Shown piece by piece: positions 8,216 to 16,210 of a stretch of DNA of 64,000 nucleotides. Below the pieces are notes generated by a model. The model saw nothing but the letters and a program-made list of their open reading frames with translations, was not told the origin of the DNA and searched no databases. The stretch spans positions 4,433,001 to 4,497,000 of the forward strand of contig NZ_CP031455.1 in NCBI RefSeq assembly GCF_003391135.1, written 5' to 3'. The first letter of the stretch is position 1; each line of letters begins with the position of its first letter. This stretch comes from Streptoverticillium olivoreticuli subsp. olivoreticuli. GTDB taxonomy: Bacteria > Actinomycetota > Actinomycetes > Streptomycetales > Streptomycetaceae. The translations under genes and the position numbers were made by a program.

Positions 8216-8836
8216 TTATTTGTGCGAGGTGCTCGGCCGGGACCGGTGCCAGTGCGCCAGCAGCCCGCCCGGGACCTCCTCGGCGGTCAGCGCGTAGACG
8301 AGGTGGTCGCGCCAGGCGCCGTCGATGTGGAGGTACCCCGGGCGCAGGCCCTCCTCCCGGAAGTCGAGCTTCTCCACCACCCGGCGGCTGGGGAGGTTCT
8401 CCGGCCGGATGCACACCTCGATCCGGTGCAACCCGACGTGGTGGAAGCAGTGGTCGACGGCGAGCGCGACGGCGGTCGGCATCACGCCGCGGCCCGCGAC
8501 GGCCGCGTCGACCCAGTAGCCGATGTGGGCCGAGCACATCGAGCCCCAGGTGATGCCCGCCACGGTCAGCTGACCGGCCAGCCGCCCCTGGTACTCGATG
8601 ACGAAGGGCAGCATCCGCCCCGCGTGGGCCTCGGCCCGCAGGTGGCGGACCATCTGCCGGTAGGTGGGGCGCTGGGCGGCCGGCCCGCCGGGCGGGGGCG
8701 GCGGGATCGTGGCCTCCCAGGGGCGCAGCCAGTCGCGGTTGCGGCGGTTGACCTCCCGCCAGGCGTGCTGGTCGCGCAGCTTGATCGGGCGCAGGAGGAC
8801 ATCACCGTCCCGCAGCTCGGCGGGCCAGGCGCTCAT
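8216..8836 (-). CDS. rimJ: RimJ/RimL-type GNAT acetyltransferase
   Basis: A 206-aa GNAT enzyme of the RimJ family, which acetylates N-terminal amines of ribosomal or other proteins. The N terminus MSAWPAELRDGDVLLRPIKL is the usual beta-1 start (LRPIKLRDQHAW), followed by NRDWLRPWEAT. The acetyl-CoA loop is in the VAGRGVMPTAVALAVDHCFH region and the C-terminal LHRIEVCIRPENLPSRRVVE segment is typical. Its ATG overlaps the mogA stop by 4 bp (8833-8836), implying translational coupling. The same neighbour occurs beside the moeA/glp and glpR genes in mycobacteria. Confidence 0.88.
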   Translation of the reverse strand: MSAWPAELRDGDVLLRPIKLRDQHAWREVNRRNRDWLRPWEATIPPPPPGGPAAQRPTYRQMVRHLRAEAHAGRMLPFVIEYQGRLAGQLTVAGITWGSMCSAHIGYWVDAAVAGRGVMPTAVALAVDHCFHHVGLHRIEVCIRPENLPSRRVVEKLDFREEGLRPGYLHIDGAWRDHLVYALTAEEVPGGLLAHWHRSRPSTSHK

Positions 8837-9399
8837 GCCGGGGTCCGGGGGCCGTCCGCGGGCGGACGCGGCGGCCGCGGCGCACCGCCCGCCGCACTCG
8901 GCGCCCCGCTCCCGCCCGGGTGGTCGCCGCCGTGCAGCTGGTCCACGGCGTGGACGAGGATCCGCCCCAGTACGGCCAGGCCGTCGCGGACGCCTCCGGT
9001 GGAGCCGGGCAGGTTCACGATCAGGGTGCGGCCCGCGACGCCCGCGAGGCCCCGGGAGAGCGCGGCCGTGGCGACCTTCGCCAGCCCTTCCGCCCGGATG
9101 GCCTCGGGGATGCCGGGGATCTCGTGGTCGAGGACGCGGCGAGTGGCCTCGGGGGTGCGGTCGGTGGGCGAGATCCCGGTGCCGCCGGTGGTCAGCACCA
9201 CGTCGTACGCCTGCCGCACGGCGTCCCGCAGGGCGGCCTCGACGGGGTCGCCGTCGGGGACCACCCGCGGGCCGTCCACGGCGAACCCGAGGGCCTCGAG
9301 ACCGGCGACGAGCAGCGGGCCGCCCCGGTCGGCGTAGACCCCGGCGGCGGCGCGGTTGGAGGCGGTGACGACCAGCGCCCGGTACGGCTCCTGGTTCAC
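8833..9399 (-). CDS. mogA: MogA/MoaB family molybdopterin biosynthesis protein
   Basis: A 188-aa protein of the family that adenylylates molybdopterin before metal insertion. The family signature TTGGTGISPTDRTPEATRRV and the downstream LAKVATAALSRGLAGVAGRT and LIVNLPGSTGG motifs are intact. The GTG at 9399 overlaps the moaC stop by 4 bp, and the stop overlaps the rimJ ATG by 4 bp. A Pro/Gly-rich C-terminal tail of about 30 residues extends past the core fold. Confidence 0.92.
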   Translation of the reverse strand: MNQEPYRALVVTASNRAAAGVYADRGGPLLVAGLEALGFAVDGPRVVPDGDPVEAALRDAVRQAYDVVLTTGGTGISPTDRTPEATRRVLDHEIPGIPEAIRAEGLAKVATAALSRGLAGVAGRTLIVNLPGSTGGVRDGLAVLGRILVHAVDQLHGGDHPGGSGAPSAAGGAPRPPRPPADGPRTPA

Positions 9400-9917
9400 C
9401 GGCCCGTCCCTTCCCGCTCCGCCCGGGTCCACGGGCCCGACTTGCCGCCGGTCTTCTCCTCCACCCGGACGTCCGTGATCACGGCGCCCTTGTCGACGGC
9501 CTTGACCATGTCGACGAGCGTGAGGGCGGCCACCGTGACGGCGGTCAGGGCCTCCATCTCCACGCCCGTGCGGTCCGTGGTCCTCACCGTGGCGAGGATC
9601 TCGACGGTGTCGTCGGCCACGGTCAGGTCGACCTTGACGCCCGACACGGCCAGCGGGTGGCAGAGCGGGATCAGGTCGGGGGTGCGCTTGGCGCCCATGA
9701 TGCCCGCGATGCGGGCCGTGGCGAGCGCGTCGCCCTTGGGGACGCCTTCGCCCCGCAGCAGTTCCACGACGCGCGGCGAGACGCGCACCCGGCCGCTCGC
9801 GCGCGCGGTGCGGGTGGTGACGTCCTTGGCGGAGACGTCGACCATCCGGGCCGCGCCCGCGCTGTCGAGGTGGGTGAGGCCGGTCGGCCGCGAAAGAGGG
9901 TCCTGGGCGCTGCTCAT
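9396..9917 (-). CDS. moaC: Cyclic pyranopterin monophosphate synthase MoaC
   Basis: A 173-aa MoaC, which with MoaA converts GTP to cPMP, the first step of molybdenum cofactor synthesis. The core is clear: RMVDVSAKDVTTRTARASG, KRTPDLIPLCHPLAVSGVKV, TGVEMEALTAVTVAALTLVD and MVKAVDKGAVI. I chose the ATG at 9917 because AGGAGA lies at correct spacing and the next upstream start (9950) only adds a basic tail. It follows glp after 75 bp and is translationally coupled to mogA. Confidence 0.95.
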   Translation of the reverse strand: MSSAQDPLSRPTGLTHLDSAGAARMVDVSAKDVTTRTARASGRVRVSPRVVELLRGEGVPKGDALATARIAGIMGAKRTPDLIPLCHPLAVSGVKVDLTVADDTVEILATVRTTDRTGVEMEALTAVTVAALTLVDMVKAVDKGAVITDVRVEEKTGGKSGPWTRAEREGTGR

Positions 9918-9992
9918 CGTTCTCCTGGTCCGGTCCGTTCGGGCAGACACCGTATCGGGCAGCGAGCGGGGGCAGAGCGGCGGACGGTGCGG

Positions 9993-11330
9993 TCAGTCGA
10001 GGAGGATCACGTCGAGCTCGGTGCCCGCCTCCACGGAGGTGGTCTCCTCCGGGACGACTATGAGGGCGTTGGCGTCGGCGAGGGCCTTCACCAGATGGGA
10101 CCCGGCGCCGCCGACGACCTCGACCGTGCCGTCCTCGTGCCGGCCGCGCAGGAACTGGCGGCGGCCCTTCGGGGAGGAGGCGACGGTGTCGGCGCACACG
10201 GCGCGCACGGTCGTGCGGTCGAAGGGGTCGAGCCCCATGAGGGCGCGGATCGCGGGCCGCGCGAAAAGCTCGAAGGAGACGTACGAGCTGACGGGGTTGC
10301 CCGGCAGGGCGAGCAGCGGGACGCGGTCGGGGCCGACGCGGCCGAAGCCCTGCGGCTTGCCCGGCTGCATGGCCAGCCGGCGGAAGGAGACGCTGCCCTC
10401 GTCACCGGCGAGCCCGGAGAGGGTCTCCTTGACCACGTCGTAGGCGCCGACGCTGACGCCTCCGCTGGTGACCACCATGTCGGCCCGGATGAGCTGGTCC
10501 TCCAGGGTGGAGCGCAGCGTCTGGGCGTCGTCGTCGACGGCGCCGACGCGGTAGGCGATGGCACCGGCGTCGCGGGCGCAGGCGGTGAGGACGAAGCTGT
10601 TGGAGTCGTGGATGCGGCCGGGGGTCAGCTCCGTGCCCGGCTGGACGAGCTCGCTGCCGGTCGACATGACGACGACGCGGGGGCGGGGCCGCACCCGCAC
10701 GGTGGCCCGGCCGATCGCGGCGAGCAGGCCGATCTGGGGCGGGCCGAGGACCGTGCCGGCGCGCAGGGCGAGGGATCCGGCGGCCACGTCGCTGCCGCGG
10801 GCGCGGACGTGGGCGCGGGCGGCGACGGGCCGGTGGACGCGGACCTCGCCGGTGGCGCCGTCCGGGGCGGCGCTGTGCGCGGCCATGGTGGTGGCGGGCC
10901 CGCCGCCGGTGCCGCCGTCGGTCCACTCGACGGGGACGACGGCCTCGGCGCCCGGCGGCAGGGGGGCGCCGGTCATGATGCGGGCGGCCTCGCCGGGGCC
11001 GACGGCGGGCGGCTCGCCGCTGCCCGCGGCCACGTCGCCGATCACGGTGAGCACCGCGGGGAACTCCACGCTCGCGCCCTCGACGTCCGCCGTGCGGACC
11101 GCGTAGCCGTCCATGGAGCTGTTGTCGAAGGGCGGCAGGGCGGCGGGCACGGTGACGTCCTCGACGAGCACGCAGCCCTGGGCGTCCAGCAGTTGCAGCT
11201 CGATCGGCTCCAGCGGCCGGATCCGCTTGAGGATGTCGTCGAGGTGCTCGTCCACCGACCAGAGGCGATCCTCGGCCGCGGCCGGGTCGGAGGGCGATCC
11301 GGCGGCGGATGTGTCGGTGGTTGCGCTCAA
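9993..11330 (-). CDS. glp: MoeA/gephyrin-like protein Glp
   Basis: A 445-aa protein with full MoeA architecture: N-terminal domains with LPPFDNSSMDGYAVR and ARIMTGAPLPPGAEAVVPVE, domain III with VVMSTGSELVQPG, HDSNSF and TSGGVSVGAYD, and a C-terminal beta domain. MoeA inserts molybdate into adenylylated molybdopterin. In actinobacteria the copy beside galU, rimJ and glpR (sepX) is the gephyrin-like Glp that binds FtsZ and its membrane receptor GlpR, so this is a likely division-linked paralogue; sequence alone does not exclude a metabolic role. It starts at TTG (11330), 4 bp after the galU stop, with GAGGAG inside the galU 3' end. Confidence 0.85.
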   Translation of the reverse strand: MSATTDTSAAGSPSDPAAAEDRLWSVDEHLDDILKRIRPLEPIELQLLDAQGCVLVEDVTVPAALPPFDNSSMDGYAVRTADVEGASVEFPAVLTVIGDVAAGSGEPPAVGPGEAARIMTGAPLPPGAEAVVPVEWTDGGTGGGPATTMAAHSAAPDGATGEVRVHRPVAARAHVRARGSDVAAGSLALRAGTVLGPPQIGLLAAIGRATVRVRPRPRVVVMSTGSELVQPGTELTPGRIHDSNSFVLTACARDAGAIAYRVGAVDDDAQTLRSTLEDQLIRADMVVTSGGVSVGAYDVVKETLSGLAGDEGSVSFRRLAMQPGKPQGFGRVGPDRVPLLALPGNPVSSYVSFELFARPAIRALMGLDPFDRTTVRAVCADTVASSPKGRRQFLRGRHEDGTVEVVGGAGSHLVKALADANALIVVPEETTSVEAGTELDVILLD

Positions 11331-11334
11331 GGTG

Positions 11335-12237
11335 CTACATCTCCTCGGTGACGTAACGGCGAAGCCAGGCCCGGAAGTCCGGTCCTAGATCTTCACGCTC
11401 GCATGCCAGTCTGACAATGGCACGCAGATAGTCACCGCGGTCACCGGTGTCATAGCGGCGGCCCTTGAAGACCACGCCGTGCACGGGCCCGCCGAGGCCC
11501 GGCTCGGCGGCGAGGGCCTGGAGCGCGTCGGTGAGCTGGATCTCCCCGCCGCGGCCGGGCGCGGTCTCGCGCAGGACGTCGAAGACGGCCGGGTCGAGGA
11601 CGTAGCGGCCGATGACGGCGTAGTTGCTGGGGGCCTCGGCGGGCTCGGGCTTCTCCACCAGGCCGGTGATCTCCACGACGTCGTCGACGTCGGTGGGCTT
11701 GACGGCCGCGCAGCCGTAGAGGTGGACCTGCGAGGGGTCGACCTCCATGAGGGCGATCACGCTGCCGCCGTGCTTGCGCTGGATGTCGACCATGCGGGAC
11801 AGCAGCGGGTCGCGGGCGTCGATGAGGTCGTCGCCCAGGAGGACGGCGAAGGGCTCGTTGCCGACGTGCGGGGCCGCGCACAGCACGGCGTGCCCCAGGC
11901 CCCGGGGGTCGCCCTGGCGGACGTAGTGCATCGTGGCCAGGTCGCTGGACTCCTGCACCCGCGCGAGCCGGGACTCGTCGCCCTTGCGCCGCAGGGCCTC
12001 CTCCAGCTCGTAATTGCGGTCGAAGTGATCCTCCAGCGGCCGCTTGTTGCGCCCCGTGATCATGAGGACGTCCGACAGCCCGGCGAGGACGGCCTCCTCC
12101 ACCACGTACTGGATCGCCGGCTTGTCGACGACCGGCAGCATCTCCTTGGGCGTGGCCTTGGTCGCCGGCAGGAAGCGGGTTCCGAGACCGGCGGCAGGGA
12201 TGACAGCCTTGCTGATCCGAGGACGCGAATGAGTCAT
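11335..12237 (-). CDS. galU: UTP-glucose-1-phosphate uridylyltransferase
   Basis: A 300-aa GalU making UDP-glucose from UTP and glucose-1-phosphate for cell-wall polymers, trehalose and glycogen-type glycans. The nucleotide-binding motif AVIPAAGLGTRFLPATKATP, KEMLPVVDKPAIQYVVEEAV, the metal-binding LLGDDL and LVEKPEP are all present. It is the first gene of the minus-strand run into glp. The divergent 5-FCL gene begins 51 bp away, so both promoters overlap. Confidence 0.96.
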   Translation of the reverse strand: MTHSRPRISKAVIPAAGLGTRFLPATKATPKEMLPVVDKPAIQYVVEEAVLAGLSDVLMITGRNKRPLEDHFDRNYELEEALRRKGDESRLARVQESSDLATMHYVRQGDPRGLGHAVLCAAPHVGNEPFAVLLGDDLIDARDPLLSRMVDIQRKHGGSVIALMEVDPSQVHLYGCAAVKPTDVDDVVEITGLVEKPEPAEAPSNYAVIGRYVLDPAVFDVLRETAPGRGGEIQLTDALQALAAEPGLGGPVHGVVFKGRRYDTGDRGDYLRAIVRLACEREDLGPDFRAWLRRYVTEEM

Positions 12238-12288
12238 GAGCCGAACACTAACGGTTGGGAATGTGCGGAAGATGAGGCTCCACCGAGT

Positions 12289-12918
12289 ATGACCCGGGAC
12301 AAGGAGTTTGCACGAACAGTGATCAAAAACGAGGGTGGCAAGGCGGAGTTGCGGCGGTCTTTCCTCGCGGTGAGAGCAGGGTTGACCATAGATGACCGCC
12401 GGGCCGCGGAGGCCGCTGTGGCCCGTCGTGCGCTGGACCTCCCGGAGCTCGCGGAGGCCGAAACCGTGGCCGCCTACGTCTCCGTGGGGAGCGAGCCGGG
12501 GACCCGCGCCCTGCTGGACGCCCTGCGCGAGCGGGGGGTGCGCGTCCTGCTGCCGGTCCTGCTGCCCGACAACGATCTCGACTGGGGCCTCTACCGCGGC
12601 CCCGGCCACCTCGTACGCGCCTCCCGCGGCCTCCTGGAGCCGGACGGCGAACGGCTCGGGCCGTCCGCCGTGACCTCCGCCGACACGGTGCTGCTGCCGG
12701 GGCTGGCGGTGGACGGCCGCGGTCTGCGGCTGGGGCGGGGCGGCGGCTCGTACGACCGCGTCCTCGCCCGTCTGACGGCGGCCGGGTGCGCTCCCGCGCG
12801 CGTGGTGCTGCTGTACGACACCGAGGTGGTCGACCAGGTCCCGGCGGAGCCGCATGATCAGCCGGTGGACGCGGTGGTGACGCCTTCCGGAGTCCGCCGC
12901 TTCCGGGGTGCCCGGTAG
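12289..12918 (+). CDS. 5-formyltetrahydrofolate cyclo-ligase
   Basis: A 209-aa enzyme that uses ATP to convert 5-formyl-THF to 5,10-methenyl-THF, returning a stored folate to the one-carbon pool. The family features are KAELRRSFLAVRAGL near the N terminus, VLLPGLAVDGRGLRLG and the nucleotide-binding RLGRGGGSYDR. The ATG at 12289 is used; a GTG at 12319 with AAGGAG upstream is an alternative that removes ten residues. Linkage to galU and the gephyrin-like gene also exists in mycobacteria. Confidence 0.92.
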   Translation: MTRDKEFARTVIKNEGGKAELRRSFLAVRAGLTIDDRRAAEAAVARRALDLPELAEAETVAAYVSVGSEPGTRALLDALRERGVRVLLPVLLPDNDLDWGLYRGPGHLVRASRGLLEPDGERLGPSAVTSADTVLLPGLAVDGRGLRLGRGGGSYDRVLARLTAAGCAPARVVLLYDTEVVDQVPAEPHDQPVDAVVTPSGVRRFRGAR

Positions 12919-12934
12919 GGCCTCCGGCGGCTTC

Positions 12935-13062
12935 TCCCCTACCCCGCCCCTTCCCGAAACTGGGGCTCCGCCCCAGACCCCGAAGCACGCTTCGCGCGCT
13001 GTCCTCAAACGCCGGACGGGCTGATTGCGAGGACCATGGTCCTCGCAATCAGCCCGTCCGGC
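12935..13062. repeat. Dispersed repeat copy B with 52-bp palindrome, likely bidirectional terminator
   Basis: Copy B of the dispersed repeat starts with the pyrimidine-rich lead and the GGGGC hairpin. Its tail forms a perfect palindrome from 13011 to 13062 centred on CCATGG. It fills the space between the converging 5-FCL and penicillin-acylase genes, where it would stop transcription from both sides. Confidence 0.8.
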
Positions 13063-13076
13063 TCAGGCACCCAGCG

Positions 13077-15986
13077 CTACGGTTTGAGCGTCAGCTCCGC
13101 GTCCGTCGCCTTCTTCACCGCGTCGGGGCTGTACGCCCAGGGGAGCAGCTCGCCCTTGGCCCACTTGTCCGTCTGGTCGTAGTAGTGGGCGTTGTACGCG
13201 TGCCCGGACGCGCCCGTGAGGTTGATCCACCGCGACTTGTCGAGATCGCCGAGGTTGACCACCATCCGCATCGACGGCACCCAGACGACGTCGTAGCCGC
13301 CCGCGGCGTTCCAGCCCGCCGCGTTGACCGCGGCCTCGCCGCCGGCGAGGTTCCAGGGGCCGCGGTTGAGCAGCCAGCGCACGACGGCGGGGCCGTCCTT
13401 GCCGAGCGTCTGGTTCTTGAGGTTCAGCTGGTGCAGCCGGCCCCAGCTCCAGGAGTTGACGTCCTTGCCGAGCTTGGAGGTGAGCTCCCAGCGGGCGTCC
13501 TTCATGGCCTGGGCCAGCAGCTCGTCACGGTTGCGCGCGCCGGGGTTGGAGCGGGTGCCGTTGGTCTTCCACCACTGGTCGTCGGGCTTGTCGAGGATGC
13601 CCCGGACGACCTCGAACCAGCGGTCGCCGCCGTCGGGCTGCGCCGAGTCGGGGTCGCGCTCGCCGCACTCCTGGACGAGCCGGGTGTTGCCGTCGAGGTC
13701 CTCCTGCGGCCCGGAGTCGTTGGCCGGGCGGACCCGCAGGCACTGGCCCTTGACCCGCAGCTCCTTGGGCAGCTTGTTGCCGAAGGCGAGCTTGAGGGTG
13801 TTGCGCCACACGGCGTTGAAGTACGCGGCGGCCGCGGAGTCGGCGTCCTGGGTGTAGTCCCAGCCCTCGAGGAGCTTCTGCGCCTCGCGGACGTACTTCG
13901 TCTCGCGCTCGTTGTCGCCCTTGAGCTCGATCTTGAGGAGGTAGGGGGTCAGCAGCTTGGCGATCTCGCTGGTGTTGTCCATCTGCATCTTCTGCATGTC
14001 GTCCGTCGAGATCTTGCCCCCGTCCTTGATCTTCGACTGGACGAGGTCGTTGATGCGCTGGCTGCGGGCGCCGTAGCCCCAGTCCGAGGTCAGCTTGTTC
14101 GGGTAGTTCTTGTCGGCGACGGCCTGGTTCGCGGCGACGATGTAGCCGCGCTTGGGGTTGTAGTCCCAGGGCATCTCCGCCTGCGGGACGGTGCCGGTCC
14201 ACTTGTAGGCGGGGTCCCAGCCGGGGGCGGGGTAGCGGCCGTCGCCCTTGCGGACGGGGATGCCACCGGGCGCCTGGTAGCCGATGTTGCCCTGGGTGTC
14301 GGCGTAGATGAGGTTCTGCGAGGGCACCTGGAGGCTCGACGCGGCCTGCTGGAAGTCCTTGAAGTTCTTGGCCCGGTTCAGGTCCAGCAGGGCGTCCATG
14401 CTCTTGCCGGGGTCGAGCGCCGACCAGCGCAGCGACACGGCGTAGCCCTCGGCACGGTCGGGCGCGGGGTCCTGCACGGGCGCGTCCTGGCCGACCTTGC
14501 CCAGCTCGCTGTTGCGGTCGGAGACCACCGGTCCGCTGTTGGTGGAGCGGATGGTGAACTCGCGGTCCTTGCCGCCCGCGACCTTGATGGTCTCCTTGCG
14601 GGTGGCGAAGGGGACCTGCTTGCCGTCGTAGAGGTAGCTGTCGGCGGTGACCTTCTCCAGGTAGAGGTCGGAGGTGTCGGCGCGCATGTTGGTCATGCCC
14701 CAGGCGATGTCCTGGTTGTGGCCGATGACCACGCCGGGCATGCCGGAGAAGGTGTAGCCGGCCACGTCGTACGGGCACGCGGCGCCGACCTTGGTGCAGT
14801 GCAGGCCCATCTGGTACCAGAGCGAGGGCATCTGCGGTGCCAGGTGCGGGTCGTTGGCGAGCAGCGGCTTGCCGGTGGTCGTGTACTTGCCGGAGACGAC
14901 CCAGGAGTTGGACCCGATGCCGTTGCCGGAGGGGCCGAGCAGCGCCGGGATCTTGTCGAGGGTGTTGGAGAGCGAGGACAGGCCGCTGCGCAGACCGCCC
15001 CCGGCGCTGCCGCCGGTGGTGGGGTTGGCCGCGCCCGCGCCGCCGGTGGTCCCGGTGGTGCCTCCGGTCGTGCCGTTCGTCCCGCCGGTGGTGCCGTTCG
15101 CGCCGCCCGCGGCCGTACCGCCCGGCTTGCCGGCCGTGCCCGTGGTGCCGTTCGTACCGGCGGTGCCGTTCGCGCCGCCGGTCTGCGTGCTCTCGGACGG
15201 GGTGGCCTTGGGGTCGAACGCCTTGGTGGCCGGGTCGACCGCGCCGCCCTCGACGATCGGCTTGTTCCGGTCGTACGGGTACGCCGGGTAGAGCTGGTCG
15301 ATCTGCTTGGGGCTCAGCCGGGTCGCGGCGAGCGAACGGTCGATCTCGTCCTGCATGTTGCCGCGCAGGTCCCACGCCATGGCCTTCAGCCAGGCGACGG
15401 AGTCGACCGGGGTCCACTGCTCGGGCTTGTAGTCGTTCTGGAACGAAAGGGCCGCGTACTCGACGGAGAGCGACTTGCCCTGATGGTCCTTGAGATAGGC
15501 GTTGACCCCGTCGGAGTACGCCTGGAGGTATTTCTTGGTGGTCGCCGAGAGCTTGGTGTCGTACTCCTCCTGCGCGACCTTCCGCCACCCCATCGTCCGC
15601 ACGAAGGCGTCGGTCTCCACCTGCCCGTCACCGAACATCTCGGAGAGGCGGCCCGCCGTCAGATGCCTGCGGACGTCCATCTCCCAGAACCGGTCCTGCG
15701 CCTGGACGAAGCCCTGGGCGCGGAAGAGGTCCTCGGCGGAGTCCGCGTAGATCTGCGGGACACCGTGCGCGTCGCGCGCGACCTTCACCTGTCCGGACAG
15801 CCCCTTGAGCTGGAGCGTGCCACTGGTCTCCGGGAAGGAGGCGCGGACCGTACTGACGCTCCAGTACGCGCCGAAGCCGACGCCCGCCACGAGCAGCAGC
15901 ACGAGAGTGATCACGAGCAGGCGGCCGCGGCGGCCTTTCTTCTTACCGGACTTCTTGCCGGAAGGGCCGGTCTTGTTGGCGGGCAT
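13077..15986 (-). CDS. Penicillin acylase family protein, membrane-anchored
   Basis: A 969-aa Ntn-hydrolase of the penicillin acylase/acyl-homoserine-lactone acylase family. A Lys/Arg-rich N terminus and one TM helix (LLVITLVLLLVAGVGFGAYW) anchor it outside the cell. The alpha-chain motif DAHGVPQIYADSAEDLFRAQ and AQDRFWEMDVRRH are followed by a Gly/Thr/Asn-rich low-complexity spacer, then the predicted autocatalytic site G|SNSWVVSG. The nucleophile would be Ser359 (codon at 14910-14912). The later LLANDPHL and NLIYADTQGNIGY are family-typical. The ATG at 15986 fits the signal anchor. Substrate is unknown; cell-wall peptides, lactones or beta-lactam side chains are possible. Confidence 0.88.
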   Translation of the reverse strand: MPANKTGPSGKKSGKKKGRRGRLLVITLVLLLVAGVGFGAYWSVSTVRASFPETSGTLQLKGLSGQVKVARDAHGVPQIYADSAEDLFRAQGFVQAQDRFWEMDVRRHLTAGRLSEMFGDGQVETDAFVRTMGWRKVAQEEYDTKLSATTKKYLQAYSDGVNAYLKDHQGKSLSVEYAALSFQNDYKPEQWTPVDSVAWLKAMAWDLRGNMQDEIDRSLAATRLSPKQIDQLYPAYPYDRNKPIVEGGAVDPATKAFDPKATPSESTQTGGANGTAGTNGTTGTAGKPGGTAAGGANGTTGGTNGTTGGTTGTTGGAGAANPTTGGSAGGGLRSGLSSLSNTLDKIPALLGPSGNGIGSNSWVVSGKYTTTGKPLLANDPHLAPQMPSLWYQMGLHCTKVGAACPYDVAGYTFSGMPGVVIGHNQDIAWGMTNMRADTSDLYLEKVTADSYLYDGKQVPFATRKETIKVAGGKDREFTIRSTNSGPVVSDRNSELGKVGQDAPVQDPAPDRAEGYAVSLRWSALDPGKSMDALLDLNRAKNFKDFQQAASSLQVPSQNLIYADTQGNIGYQAPGGIPVRKGDGRYPAPGWDPAYKWTGTVPQAEMPWDYNPKRGYIVAANQAVADKNYPNKLTSDWGYGARSQRINDLVQSKIKDGGKISTDDMQKMQMDNTSEIAKLLTPYLLKIELKGDNERETKYVREAQKLLEGWDYTQDADSAAAAYFNAVWRNTLKLAFGNKLPKELRVKGQCLRVRPANDSGPQEDLDGNTRLVQECGERDPDSAQPDGGDRWFEVVRGILDKPDDQWWKTNGTRSNPGARNRDELLAQAMKDARWELTSKLGKDVNSWSWGRLHQLNLKNQTLGKDGPAVVRWLLNRGPWNLAGGEAAVNAAGWNAAGGYDVVWVPSMRMVVNLGDLDKSRWINLTGASGHAYNAHYYDQTDKWAKGELLPWAYSPDAVKKATDAELTLKP
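14998..15190. repeat. Low-complexity Gly-Thr-rich coding minisatellite
   Basis: Inside the acylase gene, roughly 190 bp of imperfect GGC/ACC/ACG-type repeats encode a Gly/Thr/Asn/Ala tract (units such as NGTTG and TGGTNGTTGG). It sits in the spacer that Ntn acylases normally excise, where length variation would be tolerated. Confidence 0.7.
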
Positions 15987-16210
15987 CGCTGTCCTTAGAG
16001 GGGCAGGGTGGTCCTGGAGTGCTGAAGCAACCATAGGCGCAGCGCTCCGGGCGCCCGGACGCGGAGTCCGGCGGGACAGTGACATGCGTCGCTGTGGCCG
16101 CTATCACGCGTCAAGAACCCGTAAAATATTAGGTTAGGAAATGAAGTTCCGGTCGGCCGGAGGAACGTTCCGGCCGATATCCGTGGAAAGACTCGTGAAG
16201 GGACCGGCCC

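Noticed and set aside
13185..15998. 937-codon open frame antisense to the penicillin acylase gene
   Set aside because: It is a mirror of GC-biased codons on the other strand; the translation is low-complexity Val/Gly/Arg/Ala with no domain, while the minus strand has clear family motifs.
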